From Pseudomonas sp. RC10 (GTDB lineage Bacteria; Pseudomonadota; Gammaproteobacteria; Pseudomonadales; Pseudomonadaceae): 64,000 nt of DNA. The notes below the pieces were generated by a model. The model was not told where the DNA came from, made no database searches, and saw only the letters and a list, made by a program, of their open reading frames with translations. Positions 8,518 to 16,490 of the stretch are shown piece by piece. A program made the translations under genes and the position numbers. The stretch covers positions 1,178,001-1,242,000 of the forward strand of contig NZ_CP151650.1 of the NCBI RefSeq assembly GCF_038397775.1, given 5' to 3'. How positions within the stretch are numbered: position 1 is the first letter of the stretch; each line of letters opens with the position of its first letter.

Positions 8518-9540
8518 ATGTTCGCTCTCATGCAAAATTCACGCATTCAATCGCTGCACATGGTCGTCGATCCACAGACCTGCCTTAAAGCCGTGGTGGC
8601 GATTCACAGCAGCCGCAAGGGCCCGGCCCTCGGTGGCTGTCGCTACCTGTCCTATCCAAATGAGGACAGCGCCATCGAAGACGCCATTCAATTGGCGAGG
8701 AATATGAGCTACAAGGCAGTGCTCGCGGGCCTGTCGCTGGGCGGCGGAACGGCGGTCATTTTGCGGCCCGCTCATGTGCCGGACCGCGCCGCGCTGTTCG
8801 AGGCCTTTGGCCGCTTCGTCCAGACACTGGACGGCCGCTACATCACGGCCATCGACAGCGGCACGTCCAAAGAAGACATGGACTGCATCGCGCAATACAC
8901 CCGGCACGTCACCACGACTACGAAATCCGGCGACCCTACGGCTTACACGGCGTTGGGCTTGTATGCAGGCATTCGCACCACGGCCATGGCCCGGTTGGGG
9001 AGTGACAATCTGGAAGGGCTGCGCGTCGCGATTCAGGGGCTGGGGCACGTGGGATGGGCGTTGGCCGAGCAGCTCCACGCGGCGGGTGCCGAGCTGCTGG
9101 TCGCTGATCTGGACAGTGGAAAGGTGCAGTTGGCGATGGAGCAAATGGGCGCCAAGCCGATTGCCATCGAAGCGCTGCTTAGCACGCCTTGCGACATTCT
9201 TGCGCCCTGCGGCCTGGGCGGTGTGCTGAACAGCCACAGCGTCACCAAACTGCGTTGCGCCGCGGTGGCCGGGGGCGCCAACAACCAACTCAGCTGCGCG
9301 GCCATCGCCGATCAGCTCGAATCCCGAGGCATCCTCTACGCGCCCGATTACGTGATCAATTCCGGCGGCCTTATCTACGTCGCGCTGCAACATCAGGGAG
9401 AAAGCCACAACACCATCACCGCACATCTGTCCCAGATAGGAACACGGCTGACTGAAGTATTTGCCCATGCCCAGGCCGAGAAGCGCTCACCCGCGCGGGT
9501 GGCCGACGCATTGGCAGAACGCCTGTTGAACCTTGAGTAG
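8518..9540 (+). CDS. ldh: leucine dehydrogenase-like protein (Glu/Leu/Phe/Val dehydrogenase family) with catalytic Lys replaced
   Basis: A 340-aa member of the amino-acid dehydrogenase family, which oxidatively deaminates branched-chain amino acids to 2-oxo acids with NAD. Seen: substrate-side motif ALGGCRYL, the first lysine at MSYK66, GRYITA, the SGTSKEDMD region, the NAD-binding IQGLGHVGWALAEQL and ANNQL. The glycine-rich motif reads LGGGTAVI, with Thr78 (ACG, 8749-8751) where the family has its catalytic lysine 12 residues after the first. Start ATG 8518 has GGGAG about 11 bases upstream; an in-frame start at 8425 is less likely. It heads a set with E1/E2 genes, which would consume its 2-oxo acid product. 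Activity is doubtful because of the substitution. Confidence 0.85.
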   Translation: MFALMQNSRIQSLHMVVDPQTCLKAVVAIHSSRKGPALGGCRYLSYPNEDSAIEDAIQLARNMSYKAVLAGLSLGGGTAVILRPAHVPDRAALFEAFGRFVQTLDGRYITAIDSGTSKEDMDCIAQYTRHVTTTTKSGDPTAYTALGLYAGIRTTAMARLGSDNLEGLRVAIQGLGHVGWALAEQLHAAGAELLVADLDSGKVQLAMEQMGAKPIAIEALLSTPCDILAPCGLGGVLNSHSVTKLRCAAVAGGANNQLSCAAIADQLESRGILYAPDYVINSGGLIYVALQHQGESHNTITAHLSQIGTRLTEVFAHAQAEKRSPARVADALAERLLNLE

Positions 9541-9568
9541 ACGCCTTACCGGCATCGCTCAATCAAGG

Positions 9569-9589
9569 CTCGCCACCACAAGTGGCGAG
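9569..9589 (+). promoter_or_regulatory. intercistronic hairpin between ldh and the E1 alpha gene
   Basis: CTCGCCAC and GTGGCGAG form a perfect 8-bp stem around a five-base loop, 55 bases before the E1 alpha start. No T-run follows, so it is more likely an mRNA processing or stability element, or a weak attenuator, than a terminator. Confidence 0.35.
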
Positions 9590-9643
9590 TTGAGACCACC
9601 ACGCGCGCGCTGTGCTACATGCCGCGCGTGCCAGGAGTGTGCA

Positions 9644-10744
9644 ATGTCCCATAACAAGATCGATCTTGCGTACACCCGTTATCTGTCCCCCGACGGTCGC
9701 CTGACCGGAGAGCTTCCCCCTTGGGCCGATGACTTCAACCTACTCACCCGCCTCTACAAACATATGGTCCTGACCCGGCTTTTTGATCAGAAAGCCGTCG
9801 CCTTACAGCGCACCGGGCGCATCGGCACTTACGCCCCCACGCTTGGTCAAGAGGCTATCGGTGTCGCCATTGGCAGCCTGATGAAGCCGGAAGACGTGCT
9901 GATTCCCTATTACCGGGACACGGCCGTGCAACTGATGCGCGGCGTGCGCATGGAAGAAATTTTGCTGTATTGGGGCGGTGACGAGCGTGGCAGCGATTAC
10001 GCAGAGCCCGCTGTCGCCCAGGACTTCCCGCTTTGCGTGCCCATTGCGACTCAAGCGTTGCACGCGTGCGGGGTAGCCAGTGCGTTCAAAATTCGTGGCG
10101 AACACAGGGTGGCCGTGACCACCTGCGGCGACGGCGCTACCAGCAAAGGCGATTTCCTTGAAGCGTTGAACGTCGCGGGCGCGTGGCAGTTGCCGGTGGT
10201 GTTCGTGATAAACAACAACCAATGGGCCATTTCGGTGCCCCGGCGCATTCAGTGTGGCGCGCCAACCTTGGCGCAGAAGGCCATTGGCGCGGGATTTCAG
10301 GGTGAGCAGGTCGACGGCAATGACATTCTCGCGGTGTATGACCGCATGCAGATTGCGCTGGAACGGGCGCGCAAGGGTAAAGGCCCGGTTCTGCTGGAGT
10401 GCCTGAGTTATCGGCTGGGCGACCACACCACCGCCGACGACGCTACGCGCTATCGGCCGGCCGATGAAGTAAAACAGGCATGGCAGGAAGAGCCGATCAA
10501 ACGCCTGCAATCGTTCATGGCGAGTCAGGGCGTGTGGGATGAAGGCCGCGAACAGGCGCTCATCACCGAATGCCAAGGGTTGGTGCAGCGCTCCGTGGAT
10601 AACTTCGAACGCGCCGGCAATCAGGCTCCAGAATCCGTGATTGATCACGTTTACGCGAAATGGCCGGTGCCGCTGGCGGATCAGCGCGAGTGGTTCCTCG
10701 AACGCGTGGCCCGTCGTAATGGGGGTGCCGATCATGGCGAATGA
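9644..10744 (+). CDS. 2-oxoacid dehydrogenase E1 component, alpha subunit
   Basis: A 366-aa thiamine-diphosphate-dependent E1 alpha subunit. The ThDP motif begins at GDGATSKGDF and ends 30 residues later in NNNQWAIS; YYRDTAV and the phosphorylation-loop-like RLGDHTTADD are also present. With the beta subunit it decarboxylates a 2-oxo acid (pyruvate or a branched-chain acid) and passes the acyl group to E2. The start ATG 9644 has AGGAG 8 bases upstream; the longer frame from 9533 would overlap ldh. Its end overlaps the beta-subunit start by 11 bases. The neighbouring leucine dehydrogenase argues for branched-chain 2-oxo acids as substrates, though annotation as pyruvate dehydrogenase PdhA is common. 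Confidence 0.85.
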   Translation: MSHNKIDLAYTRYLSPDGRLTGELPPWADDFNLLTRLYKHMVLTRLFDQKAVALQRTGRIGTYAPTLGQEAIGVAIGSLMKPEDVLIPYYRDTAVQLMRGVRMEEILLYWGGDERGSDYAEPAVAQDFPLCVPIATQALHACGVASAFKIRGEHRVAVTTCGDGATSKGDFLEALNVAGAWQLPVVFVINNNQWAISVPRRIQCGAPTLAQKAIGAGFQGEQVDGNDILAVYDRMQIALERARKGKGPVLLECLSYRLGDHTTADDATRYRPADEVKQAWQEEPIKRLQSFMASQGVWDEGREQALITECQGLVQRSVDNFERAGNQAPESVIDHVYAKWPVPLADQREWFLERVARRNGGADHGE

Positions 10745-11750
10745 TCAGTCTTCAGACAAACTCCTTACGGACAAGAAAGTCAGCCTGCTGGAAGCCGTTA
10801 ATCTGGCGATGCACCGAGCCATGGGCGAGGACGACAACGTCGTGGTGCTGGGCGAAGACGTCGGCGTCAACGGCGGGGTGTTTCGCGCCACTCAAGGGCT
10901 GCGCGACACGTTCGGCTTCAAGCGCGTGATCGACTCGCCACTGGCGGAAACCATGCTCGGCGGCCTGGTCGTTGGCATGGCGGCACAAGGGCTGAAACCG
11001 GTCGTCGAGATTCAGTTTCTCGGCTTCATCTATGCCGCCATGGAACATCTGGTGTCACACGCCTCCCGCATGCGCAATCGCACACGGGGTCGCCTGAGCT
11101 GCCCAATGGTGTTGCGTTCGCCCATGGGCGCGGGGATTCGCGCACCGGAACACCACAGCGAAAGCACCGAAGCGATCTTCGCTCATGTGCCGGGGCTGCG
11201 CGTGGTCATTCCCTCATCACCTGCGCGAGCCTATGGGTTGTTGCTCGCGGCCATCGACGACCCGGACCCGGTGATCTTTCTCGAACCGACGCGCCTCTAT
11301 CGCATGAACCCGCAACCCCTCATCGACGACGGGAAACGTCTGCCGCTGGACACCTGTTTCACCTTGCGAGAAGGCAGCGACATCACCCTCATCAGTTGGG
11401 GCGCCAGTGTTCACGAAACGTTGCAGGCCGCGAGCGCGCTGGCCGAAAAGGGCGTATCAGCCGAGGTGATTGACGTCGCCTGCGTCAAACCGCTGGACCT
11501 CGACACCCTGGAAGCCTCGGTGCGCAAGACCGGCCGCTGCGTGATCGTTCACGAAGCACCGCGTTCCGGTGGGCTGGGCGGGGACATCGCGGCGAGCCTC
11601 TATGAACGGGTGTTTCTGGATCTGCAGGCGCCGATTCAGCGGGTCACTGCGCCGGACATCCCGCCGCCGCTGTACCGGCTGGAGCAGCTCTACATCCCCA
11701 GCGTCGAAGACATTCTTCACGCCTGTGACAGCGCCCTGACTTTCGCCTGA
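10734..11750 (+). CDS. 2-oxoacid dehydrogenase E1 component, beta subunit
   Basis: A 338-aa transketolase-like E1 beta subunit. It has LGEDVG and GVFRAT near the N-terminus, the pyrimidine-binding part with FLGFIYAAMEHLVSHASRMRNR, and the C-terminal transketolase domain (ITLISWGASVHETLQAA, EVIDVACVKPLD, VIVHEAPRSGGLGG). It forms the alpha2beta2 E1 with the preceding gene. I choose ATG 10734, spaced about 10 bases from a run of G; an alternative ATG at 10719 would add five residues. The overlap with the alpha gene suggests coupled translation in equal amounts. Confidence 0.87.
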   Translation: MANDQSSDKLLTDKKVSLLEAVNLAMHRAMGEDDNVVVLGEDVGVNGGVFRATQGLRDTFGFKRVIDSPLAETMLGGLVVGMAAQGLKPVVEIQFLGFIYAAMEHLVSHASRMRNRTRGRLSCPMVLRSPMGAGIRAPEHHSESTEAIFAHVPGLRVVIPSSPARAYGLLLAAIDDPDPVIFLEPTRLYRMNPQPLIDDGKRLPLDTCFTLREGSDITLISWGASVHETLQAASALAEKGVSAEVIDVACVKPLDLDTLEASVRKTGRCVIVHEAPRSGGLGGDIAASLYERVFLDLQAPIQRVTAPDIPPPLYRLEQLYIPSVEDILHACDSALTFA

Positions 11751-11768
11751 TGGCCGAGGAGGCTTGCG

Positions 11769-12875
11769 ATGAAATATTTCAAACTGCCCGACCTGGGCGA
11801 AGGCTTGCAGGAAGCGGAAATCGTCGAATGGCACGTCAAGGCGGGCGATACGGTGAAGGCTGACCAACGGATGGTGTCGGTGGAAACCGCCAAGGCCATC
11901 GTTGATATTCCAGCCCCGTACGACGGAGTCGTGGCGAAAGTGTACGGCGGCGATGGCGACATCTTGCACGTGGGTGAACCGCTGATGGCGTTCGAAGGCG
12001 AGGGCGATGCGGGTACGGTCGTCGGACGTCTCGAAGGGGGCAGCAACAGTCAGGATGATCAGTTCTTTGTCGGCGCGGCGCCCTCGACCCGCGAGCATCT
12101 GTCGACACGCGCCACACCCGCCGTTCGACAATTGGCGCGTCAACGGGGTGTCGATCTCAACGCGCTGAGCGGTTCGGGCAGTGAAGGCCTGATCACCCGC
12201 GCGGATGTGGAAGGTGCTTCTCAGGCCGAGCGCGACAAGTTTGGCGGCGAGAAGCTGCGAGGCGTACGCAGGAGCATGGCGCTGAACATGGCCAAGTCCC
12301 ACGCGGAAGTGGTGCCCGTCACGATCTTCGGCGATGCCGATCTTTACCGATGGGGCGCGGCGCGCGACCCGCTGATTCGCATCGGCAAGGCGATGGCAGC
12401 GGCGTGCAAGGTCGAGCCGGTCTTGAACAGTTGGTTCGATGGCAAATCGCTGTCGATCAAGCACCACGACACCCTCGATCTGGGGATCGCGGTGGATACG
12501 CCGGATGGCTTGTTCGTGCCGGTGCTCCGCGATGTCGGCAATCGCGAGTCGGCCGATTTGAAGGAAGGGATGAATCGTCTGCGCGCTGACGTGAAAGCAC
12601 GCTCGATCCCACCTCGGGAAATGATGGGTGCCACGATCACCTTGTCCAACTTCGGCACCTTGTTCGGGCGCTACGCCAACCCGGTAGTCGTACCGCCACA
12701 AGTGGCGATCATCGGCGCGGGGGGCATTCGGGAAGAACCGGTGGCCATGAACAGTGAAATCGTCATTCATCCGATCCTGCCCCTGTCACTGACCTTTGAT
12801 CATAGAGCCGTAACAGGAGGCGAGGCGGCGAGGTTTTTCAAGGCGCTGGTCGAGGCGCTCGAACAGCCGGAGTGA
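11769..12875 (+). CDS. 2-oxoacid dehydrogenase E2 component (dihydrolipoyl acyltransferase)
   Basis: A 368-aa E2 core. An N-terminal lipoyl domain (residues 1-75) has the lipoylation site in VETAKAIVD. A peripheral subunit-binding domain (about 112-150, ATPAVRQLARQRGVDL) is followed by the acyltransferase domain. The catalytic segment is DHRAVTGG, so the usual HRxxDG aspartate is Thr; this variant seems to occur in related proteobacterial E2 proteins, but I cannot check. It forms the multimeric core that binds E1 and E3. No E3 (lpd) gene is in the window, so E3 must be shared from elsewhere. The GGAGG-like site (gaggaggc) lies just ahead of ATG 11769. Confidence 0.87.
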   Translation: MKYFKLPDLGEGLQEAEIVEWHVKAGDTVKADQRMVSVETAKAIVDIPAPYDGVVAKVYGGDGDILHVGEPLMAFEGEGDAGTVVGRLEGGSNSQDDQFFVGAAPSTREHLSTRATPAVRQLARQRGVDLNALSGSGSEGLITRADVEGASQAERDKFGGEKLRGVRRSMALNMAKSHAEVVPVTIFGDADLYRWGAARDPLIRIGKAMAAACKVEPVLNSWFDGKSLSIKHHDTLDLGIAVDTPDGLFVPVLRDVGNRESADLKEGMNRLRADVKARSIPPREMMGATITLSNFGTLFGRYANPVVVPPQVAIIGAGGIREEPVAMNSEIVIHPILPLSLTFDHRAVTGGEAARFFKALVEALEQPE

Positions 12876-12910
12876 TGAACACGCTGGCTGTCGTTTCGAG
12901 TGTGGGCGAA

Positions 12911-13183
12911 TCAGCTTTCGCTGTCGGCTTCGCCAGGACTGGAGAGCTCGTTCAGCGCGGTGGCGTTGTTCTTGAACGCCGCCGCGAACACGGCGCGGTT
13001 TTTCGCCATGTAAATGCTCGCGTCTTCGGCATGCTTCTCTGACAAGCCCGGTACGTTTTTCATCAGCACGTCGGTGAGGAGCTCGGCCAGCTCAAGCATT
13101 TGATCATGCGCATCGGCGAGTTTGCGGTCCACGAACGTAGTCTCCAAATCACGGGTACTGCGGTAAAGGGTTTCAACAGCCAT
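12911..13183 (-). CDS. yebG: YebG family SOS-response protein
   Basis: A 90-aa YebG homologue. The N-terminus MAVETLYRS matches the family start MAVEVxYRS, and KMLELAELL-like (QMLELAELLTDVL) and IYMAKNRAVFAAAFK are the conserved helices. YebG is a small LexA-regulated DNA-damage protein of unknown biochemical role in enterobacteria and Pseudomonas. The GAGG ribosome site lies 6 bases before ATG 13183. A near-consensus LexA box sits about 85 bp upstream (13267-13286), which fits SOS control. The C-terminus is acidic and Ser-rich, as is common in this family. Confidence 0.85.
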   Translation of the reverse strand: MAVETLYRSTRDLETTFVDRKLADAHDQMLELAELLTDVLMKNVPGLSEKHAEDASIYMAKNRAVFAAAFKNNATALNELSSPGEADSES

Positions 13184-13499
13184 TTTGGCCTCGTCGTCAT
13201 GTCCAGTGTGGTGAGGTTGGCCCCGCGCTCGGCGGCATCAATGGCCAACGGTAAGCTCATCGCAATTACTGTTTATTTATACAGTGCGCAGCATAAGGCA
13301 ATCGTTACGATCTGGATAGTGGAAATTCACGCGCATTTCGAGCGCCAACCCGCTGCCTTGCGACAACCGGTCGCGTTCACAACCATAGCCGATGGCCTCT
13401 TTAATGCACGGCAATCCCAAGGTTCGTCGGGAATTGAGTGTGGTCGTAGCAGTGCTTGAACATTTTTGCCGGTTTGGCGAGCGATAGGGAGCAAAACGC
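13184..13499. other. divergent promoter region of yebG and psiE
   Basis: This 316-base gap carries the LexA box for yebG at 13267-13286. No gene is convincing in it: a short minus-strand frame from 13260 overlaps yebG out of frame and a plus-strand frame from 13100 runs antisense to yebG. The psiE promoter must lie in the right half; no PHO box was recognised. Confidence 0.5.
13267..13286 (-). promoter_or_regulatory. LexA (SOS) box upstream of yebG
   Basis: TACTGTTTATTTATACAGTG carries the CTGT-N8-ACAG core of LexA operators with an AT-rich spacer, very close to the consensus TACTGT(AT)4ACAGTA. It is palindromic. The closest target in the right orientation is yebG, a known SOS gene. Confidence 0.88.
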
Positions 13500-13937
13500 A
13501 TGAAATGGGCAGATCGGATGCGCATCAGGCTCCATGCCGGGGCGAACAGCCTGGGCAATCTTGGAGTGGAATTATTTCATTACCTTGCGCTGTTCGGGAT
13601 TGGTGCAATTACTGTCTACGCGGGCATCACCGCGTTTATTGAAATGCTTCATCAAGACACGATTAGCGTCGACGACATTCTGCTGCTGTTCATCTACCTC
13701 GAATTGTTGGCGATGAGCGGCATCTACTTTCGCACCAACCACATGCCGCTCAGGTTTTTGCTTTACATCGGTGTAACGGCGTTGATTCGTTTGCTGATCA
13801 GTGATGTGTCGCATCACAAATCGCCCGATGAAGGCATTCTTTATTTGACGGGCGGGGTGGTGCTTCTTTCGGTGTCCATTCTGGTGGTTCGGTACGCTTC
13901 TGCCCGGTTTCCCTCGGTGAAAGAAAAAGCCGAGTGA
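13500..13937 (+). CDS. psiE: PsiE family phosphate-starvation-inducible membrane protein
   Basis: A 145-aa integral membrane protein with four predicted hydrophobic segments: YLALFGIGAITVYAGITAF (about 29-47), ILLLFIYLELLAMSGIYF (62-79), LRFLLYIGVTALIRLLIS (85-102) and LTGGVVLLSVSILVVRYA (115-132). The spacing, the RTNHMPLRF stretch and the DVSHHKSPDEG loop match the PsiE family, which is phosphate-starvation-induced in E. coli and of unknown function. The start ATG 13500 follows a weak ribosome site (AGGGAGC about 11 bases upstream). It appears to be a single-gene unit. Confidence 0.8.
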   Translation: MKWADRMRIRLHAGANSLGNLGVELFHYLALFGIGAITVYAGITAFIEMLHQDTISVDDILLLFIYLELLAMSGIYFRTNHMPLRFLLYIGVTALIRLLISDVSHHKSPDEGILYLTGGVVLLSVSILVVRYASARFPSVKEKAE

Positions 13938-14044
13938 CGAGATTCAACGCGTCCGACGGGCTTCCTGGCGGGTTGTGCAGGCGCTGGAGGTCAAGGTAGG
14001 CTTTCGGGCATCAGGTGCACCACGAAATACAGCAGAGGCGATAA

Positions 14045-14566
14045 ATGGAGTTGTCTTCGAAATCAATTCGGCTTCGACTGATAGAGGAATCGGACGCGGC
14101 GTTTATTCTCACGTTACGTCTGGACCCGCGATACAACACGTTTTTATCTGCCGTCGTTGCCGACGTCGCCGCTCAAAAGAAATGGATATCCCACTACAAA
14201 GAGGATGAAGCCAAAGGCGCTCAGTATTACTTCATCATCGAAAGGCTCGACGGGACGCCCTGTGGCACCGTCAGGGTCTACGATATGAGAGAGGATTCTT
14301 TCTGTTGGGGAAGCTGGATACTCAACGAAAACAAAACCCGTTATTCCGCCCTGGAAAGCGCGTTTCTGGTGTACACGTTCGGTTTTGAGCACCTCGGCTT
14401 TAACAAATGTCACTTCGATGTGAGAAAAGGAAATACCAGGGTTATTTCCTTCCATGAAAAAATGGGCGCCTACCGCACTGGCGAAGATGATGTGGATATT
14501 TTCTTCGAGATCACGCCCGATGCCGTGGCGGCGGCCCGAGAGCATCTCGCGGGCAAGATTGCGTAG
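14045..14566 (+). CDS. GNAT family N-acetyltransferase
   Basis: A 173-aa GNAT-fold acetyltransferase of the RimJ/RimL-like group: N-terminal RLRLIEESDAAFILTLRL, a central beta region (GTVRVYDM, CWGSWIL) and the acetyl-CoA-binding and C-terminal part FGFEHLGFNKCHFDVRKGNTRVISFHEKMGA, which is typical of this group. It would move an acetyl group from acetyl-CoA to an amine on a small molecule, a protein N-terminus or an amino sugar. Its convergent neighbour is a GT61 glycosyltransferase, so a sugar substrate is possible but only an inference. Start ATG 14045 is chosen because the fold begins immediately after it. Confidence 0.8.
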   Translation: MELSSKSIRLRLIEESDAAFILTLRLDPRYNTFLSAVVADVAAQKKWISHYKEDEAKGAQYYFIIERLDGTPCGTVRVYDMREDSFCWGSWILNENKTRYSALESAFLVYTFGFEHLGFNKCHFDVRKGNTRVISFHEKMGAYRTGEDDVDIFFEITPDAVAAAREHLAGKIA

Positions 14567-14570
14567 TCGA

Positions 14571-14596
14571 GGTCGGCCGGCTTGGGCGAGCCGACC
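14571..14596. terminator. hairpin between convergent genes
   Basis: GGTCGGC and GCCGACC form a 7-bp stem with a 12-base loop between the GNAT gene and the end of the GT61 gene. No clear T-run; termination in either direction is inferred from position. Confidence 0.35.
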
Positions 14597-14608
14597 ACGT
14601 TCGGATGA

Positions 14609-16156
14609 TCAGACGGGGTTGCTTGTCTTTGAAGCGACCCACTCAAGGATGGGTTGTAAATCGAGGGTGTAGTCGTGAAAGTAGAGCGCCCGTGAATTTG
14701 AAGTGCCTGCGGGATACAGGATGTAATCCATCTCGACGCCGTTGATGTCTGCGATATTGGAAAAACAGGCCGTCTCGCCAAACTCCATCGGCATCCAGCA
14801 CAACGCGCGGGTGCCTGGCGATGCAAATATCAAGTTAGTCCACGCAGCGCCTGTAGGGCCCATGATCAATTCGGCGTTGGCGATCACAGAAATCTGATCG
14901 GCGATATCAAGGTCGTCCATGTAGACGGGCTCGAAGCCATAGGGCTCAAGTAACGTAATCAATTCCCGTTGATTGTATTTGCGCAGGTAATCCTTACGGG
15001 CCAGCAAAATGCGAGTCGGCATTTTCCTGGGCGGGTGGCTGCTCGTGAGATGGGTGATGGTCTGGCGTAGAAAATGGATGGACTCTGGCCTGGCGAAGCT
15101 GTTCTCCGCACACCCTACAACGGGACCTCTGTAGTTGGGGACGAGATTGACAGCGGCGCTGATCATCAACAGATCGTCTACGTTGTAAGCGGTCATCGAT
15201 TTCAGGAAAACGATGTCATGCCCCTTGGTAAGGCCATCCAGCATGAACCGTATCGCGGGTATTTTCTGGCTGCGTTCCGAGATCAGCAATGGGTAGTTTG
15301 AAAACGGCTGCGGTAATTCACGGATGAACTGTAATTGGGTCAGGGTTTCAGCCACCCAATGGTAGTAGTTAAGCTCGTTGACCCCGTTGATGATAATGCC
15401 TTTGGGAATGTGTTCGGCTGACTCACTCGGGCGAACCAGCGCCAGGTGTTCACCGTGATAGATCACAGGCCCCGCACAATAATCTGCGGTGGGCGTAGCG
15501 GTTGTGGTCACACGCTCCATGACCAAGAGGCCGTCAGGCAGTTGCACTGATCGTGAGGTGGAATACACGGTGGCTTTGTTGAACCGGTAGAGGGAAACCT
15601 CGGGAATCAACAGGCGTTTAGGCGGTGTATGAACCCCGAGTACTCTGGGCGGTTGTACAGAGCCCTGCATCGGCTCCCTGAAACGGTGCACTCGATAGGC
15701 CTCGCAGGTGTCTAGCCAAGCGAGATTCATGCGCTTGATCCCCGATGCTTTTCCGAAAATGAATGGGAAAATAGCGTCTGAGAGCACATCTCTTTTCTTG
15801 CACAGTCGATCGTAGAGGGCGAATAAAAATGTTTGCTTGATGCGCTTGAACCACGGGATGGCGGCACCCGCATGGAAAATGTTGATGATGTTGTCATCAA
15901 TGTTCAGCGATGACACCAGCTGTTCATGTATTTCCAGGTAGTAATCGCTTGCGATCAGTATTTTGTCATAACGTAAATGAGGCAGTTCGGCGGGTGCGAA
16001 TATCTTTGTTCCAAACAGGCGTTTTCCCTGCTTCTGCTTGTCGTTGTCCAGAAAACCCACGATGTTGTAACGGCCACTGTTTTGTCGATAACAGTTGATG
16101 CCCCCTGCGCCGGTGCCAAAGACTAAGACACGCGTTTTTCTAGACCATCGTTTCAT
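14609..16156 (-). CDS. glycosyltransferase family 61 protein with N-terminal Rossmann-like domain
   Basis: A 515-aa two-domain protein. Residues 1-85 look like a PglD/CoA-binding-like Rossmann part (RVLVFGTGAGGINCYRQ, IVGFLDND, ILIAS). From about 235 on comes a GT61/DUF563 domain with the typical NYYHWVAETLTQL and, near the end, the ELIMGPTGAAWTNLIFA segment. GT61 enzymes transfer xylose, GlcNAc or similar sugars to glycans and are found in capsule and LPS loci. There is no signal peptide, so the protein is cytoplasmic. No other polysaccharide gene lies beside it, so it is an orphan whose acceptor cannot be named. The ATG at 16156 begins directly with the first domain. Confidence 0.75.
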   Translation of the reverse strand: MKRWSRKTRVLVFGTGAGGINCYRQNSGRYNIVGFLDNDKQKQGKRLFGTKIFAPAELPHLRYDKILIASDYYLEIHEQLVSSLNIDDNIINIFHAGAAIPWFKRIKQTFLFALYDRLCKKRDVLSDAIFPFIFGKASGIKRMNLAWLDTCEAYRVHRFREPMQGSVQPPRVLGVHTPPKRLLIPEVSLYRFNKATVYSTSRSVQLPDGLLVMERVTTTATPTADYCAGPVIYHGEHLALVRPSESAEHIPKGIIINGVNELNYYHWVAETLTQLQFIRELPQPFSNYPLLISERSQKIPAIRFMLDGLTKGHDIVFLKSMTAYNVDDLLMISAAVNLVPNYRGPVVGCAENSFARPESIHFLRQTITHLTSSHPPRKMPTRILLARKDYLRKYNQRELITLLEPYGFEPVYMDDLDIADQISVIANAELIMGPTGAAWTNLIFASPGTRALCWMPMEFGETACFSNIADINGVEMDYILYPAGTSNSRALYFHDYTLDLQPILEWVASKTSNPV

Positions 16157-16299
16157 TCGTTGTACATGCTTTTAATGGTGTGTGTTGAAGCTGTTGAGTT
16201 GTCAGGGTTTCGTCGTATATCGGCGCTTCGGCTGTGCGCTGGAAACACCAGAATGGTAGTGGTTGACGTATTAAGGTGCAATCCGGGATTGACAGGCTA

Positions 16300-16428
16300 A
16301 TGCATACCAAGGCTGCGACGTTGGGAGCGTTGCGATCCGGCGTGATCAATACACTGGCGACAACGGTCACCAATGCGCACACGATCCTGGCGTTGGACGA
16401 TGCGACGCGCAAAGCGACAGTCGAATGA
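16300..16428 (+). CDS. possible small protein, 42 aa
   Basis: An ATG at 16300 with an ACAGG ribosome site 4-5 bases upstream opens a 42-codon frame (MHTKAATLGALRSGVINTLA and onward to KATVE). The product is Ala/Thr-rich and amphipathic. It lies in the 334-base gap between the GT61 gene and DUF3509 and is followed by an 8-bp hairpin at 16448. No family was recognised; the rest of this gap holds nothing I can support. Confidence 0.3.
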   Translation: MHTKAATLGALRSGVINTLATTVTNAHTILALDDATRKATVE

Positions 16429-16447
16429 AGTGAGAGGCCGCGAACGG

Positions 16448-16470
16448 GGAGGCGACAGGGAATCGCCTCC
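16448..16470. terminator. hairpin after the DUF3509 gene
   Basis: GGAGGCGA and TCGCCTCC make a perfect 8-bp stem with a seven-base loop, 20 bases past the stop of the minus-strand DUF3509 gene and just after the 42-aa plus-strand frame. There is no T-run on either strand. Confidence 0.4.
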
Positions 16471-16490
16471 GTCAGGTTCGCGTCATGGTG

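Noticed and set aside
11457..12770. 437-aa minus-strand open frame
   Set aside because: It is antisense to the E1 beta and E2 genes, which carry clear motifs.
13063..13260. Minus-strand frame from ATG 13260, overlapping yebG in another frame
   Set aside because: It lies downstream of the LexA box, but the yebG frame has the family match and its own ribosome site; no sign that this frame is translated.
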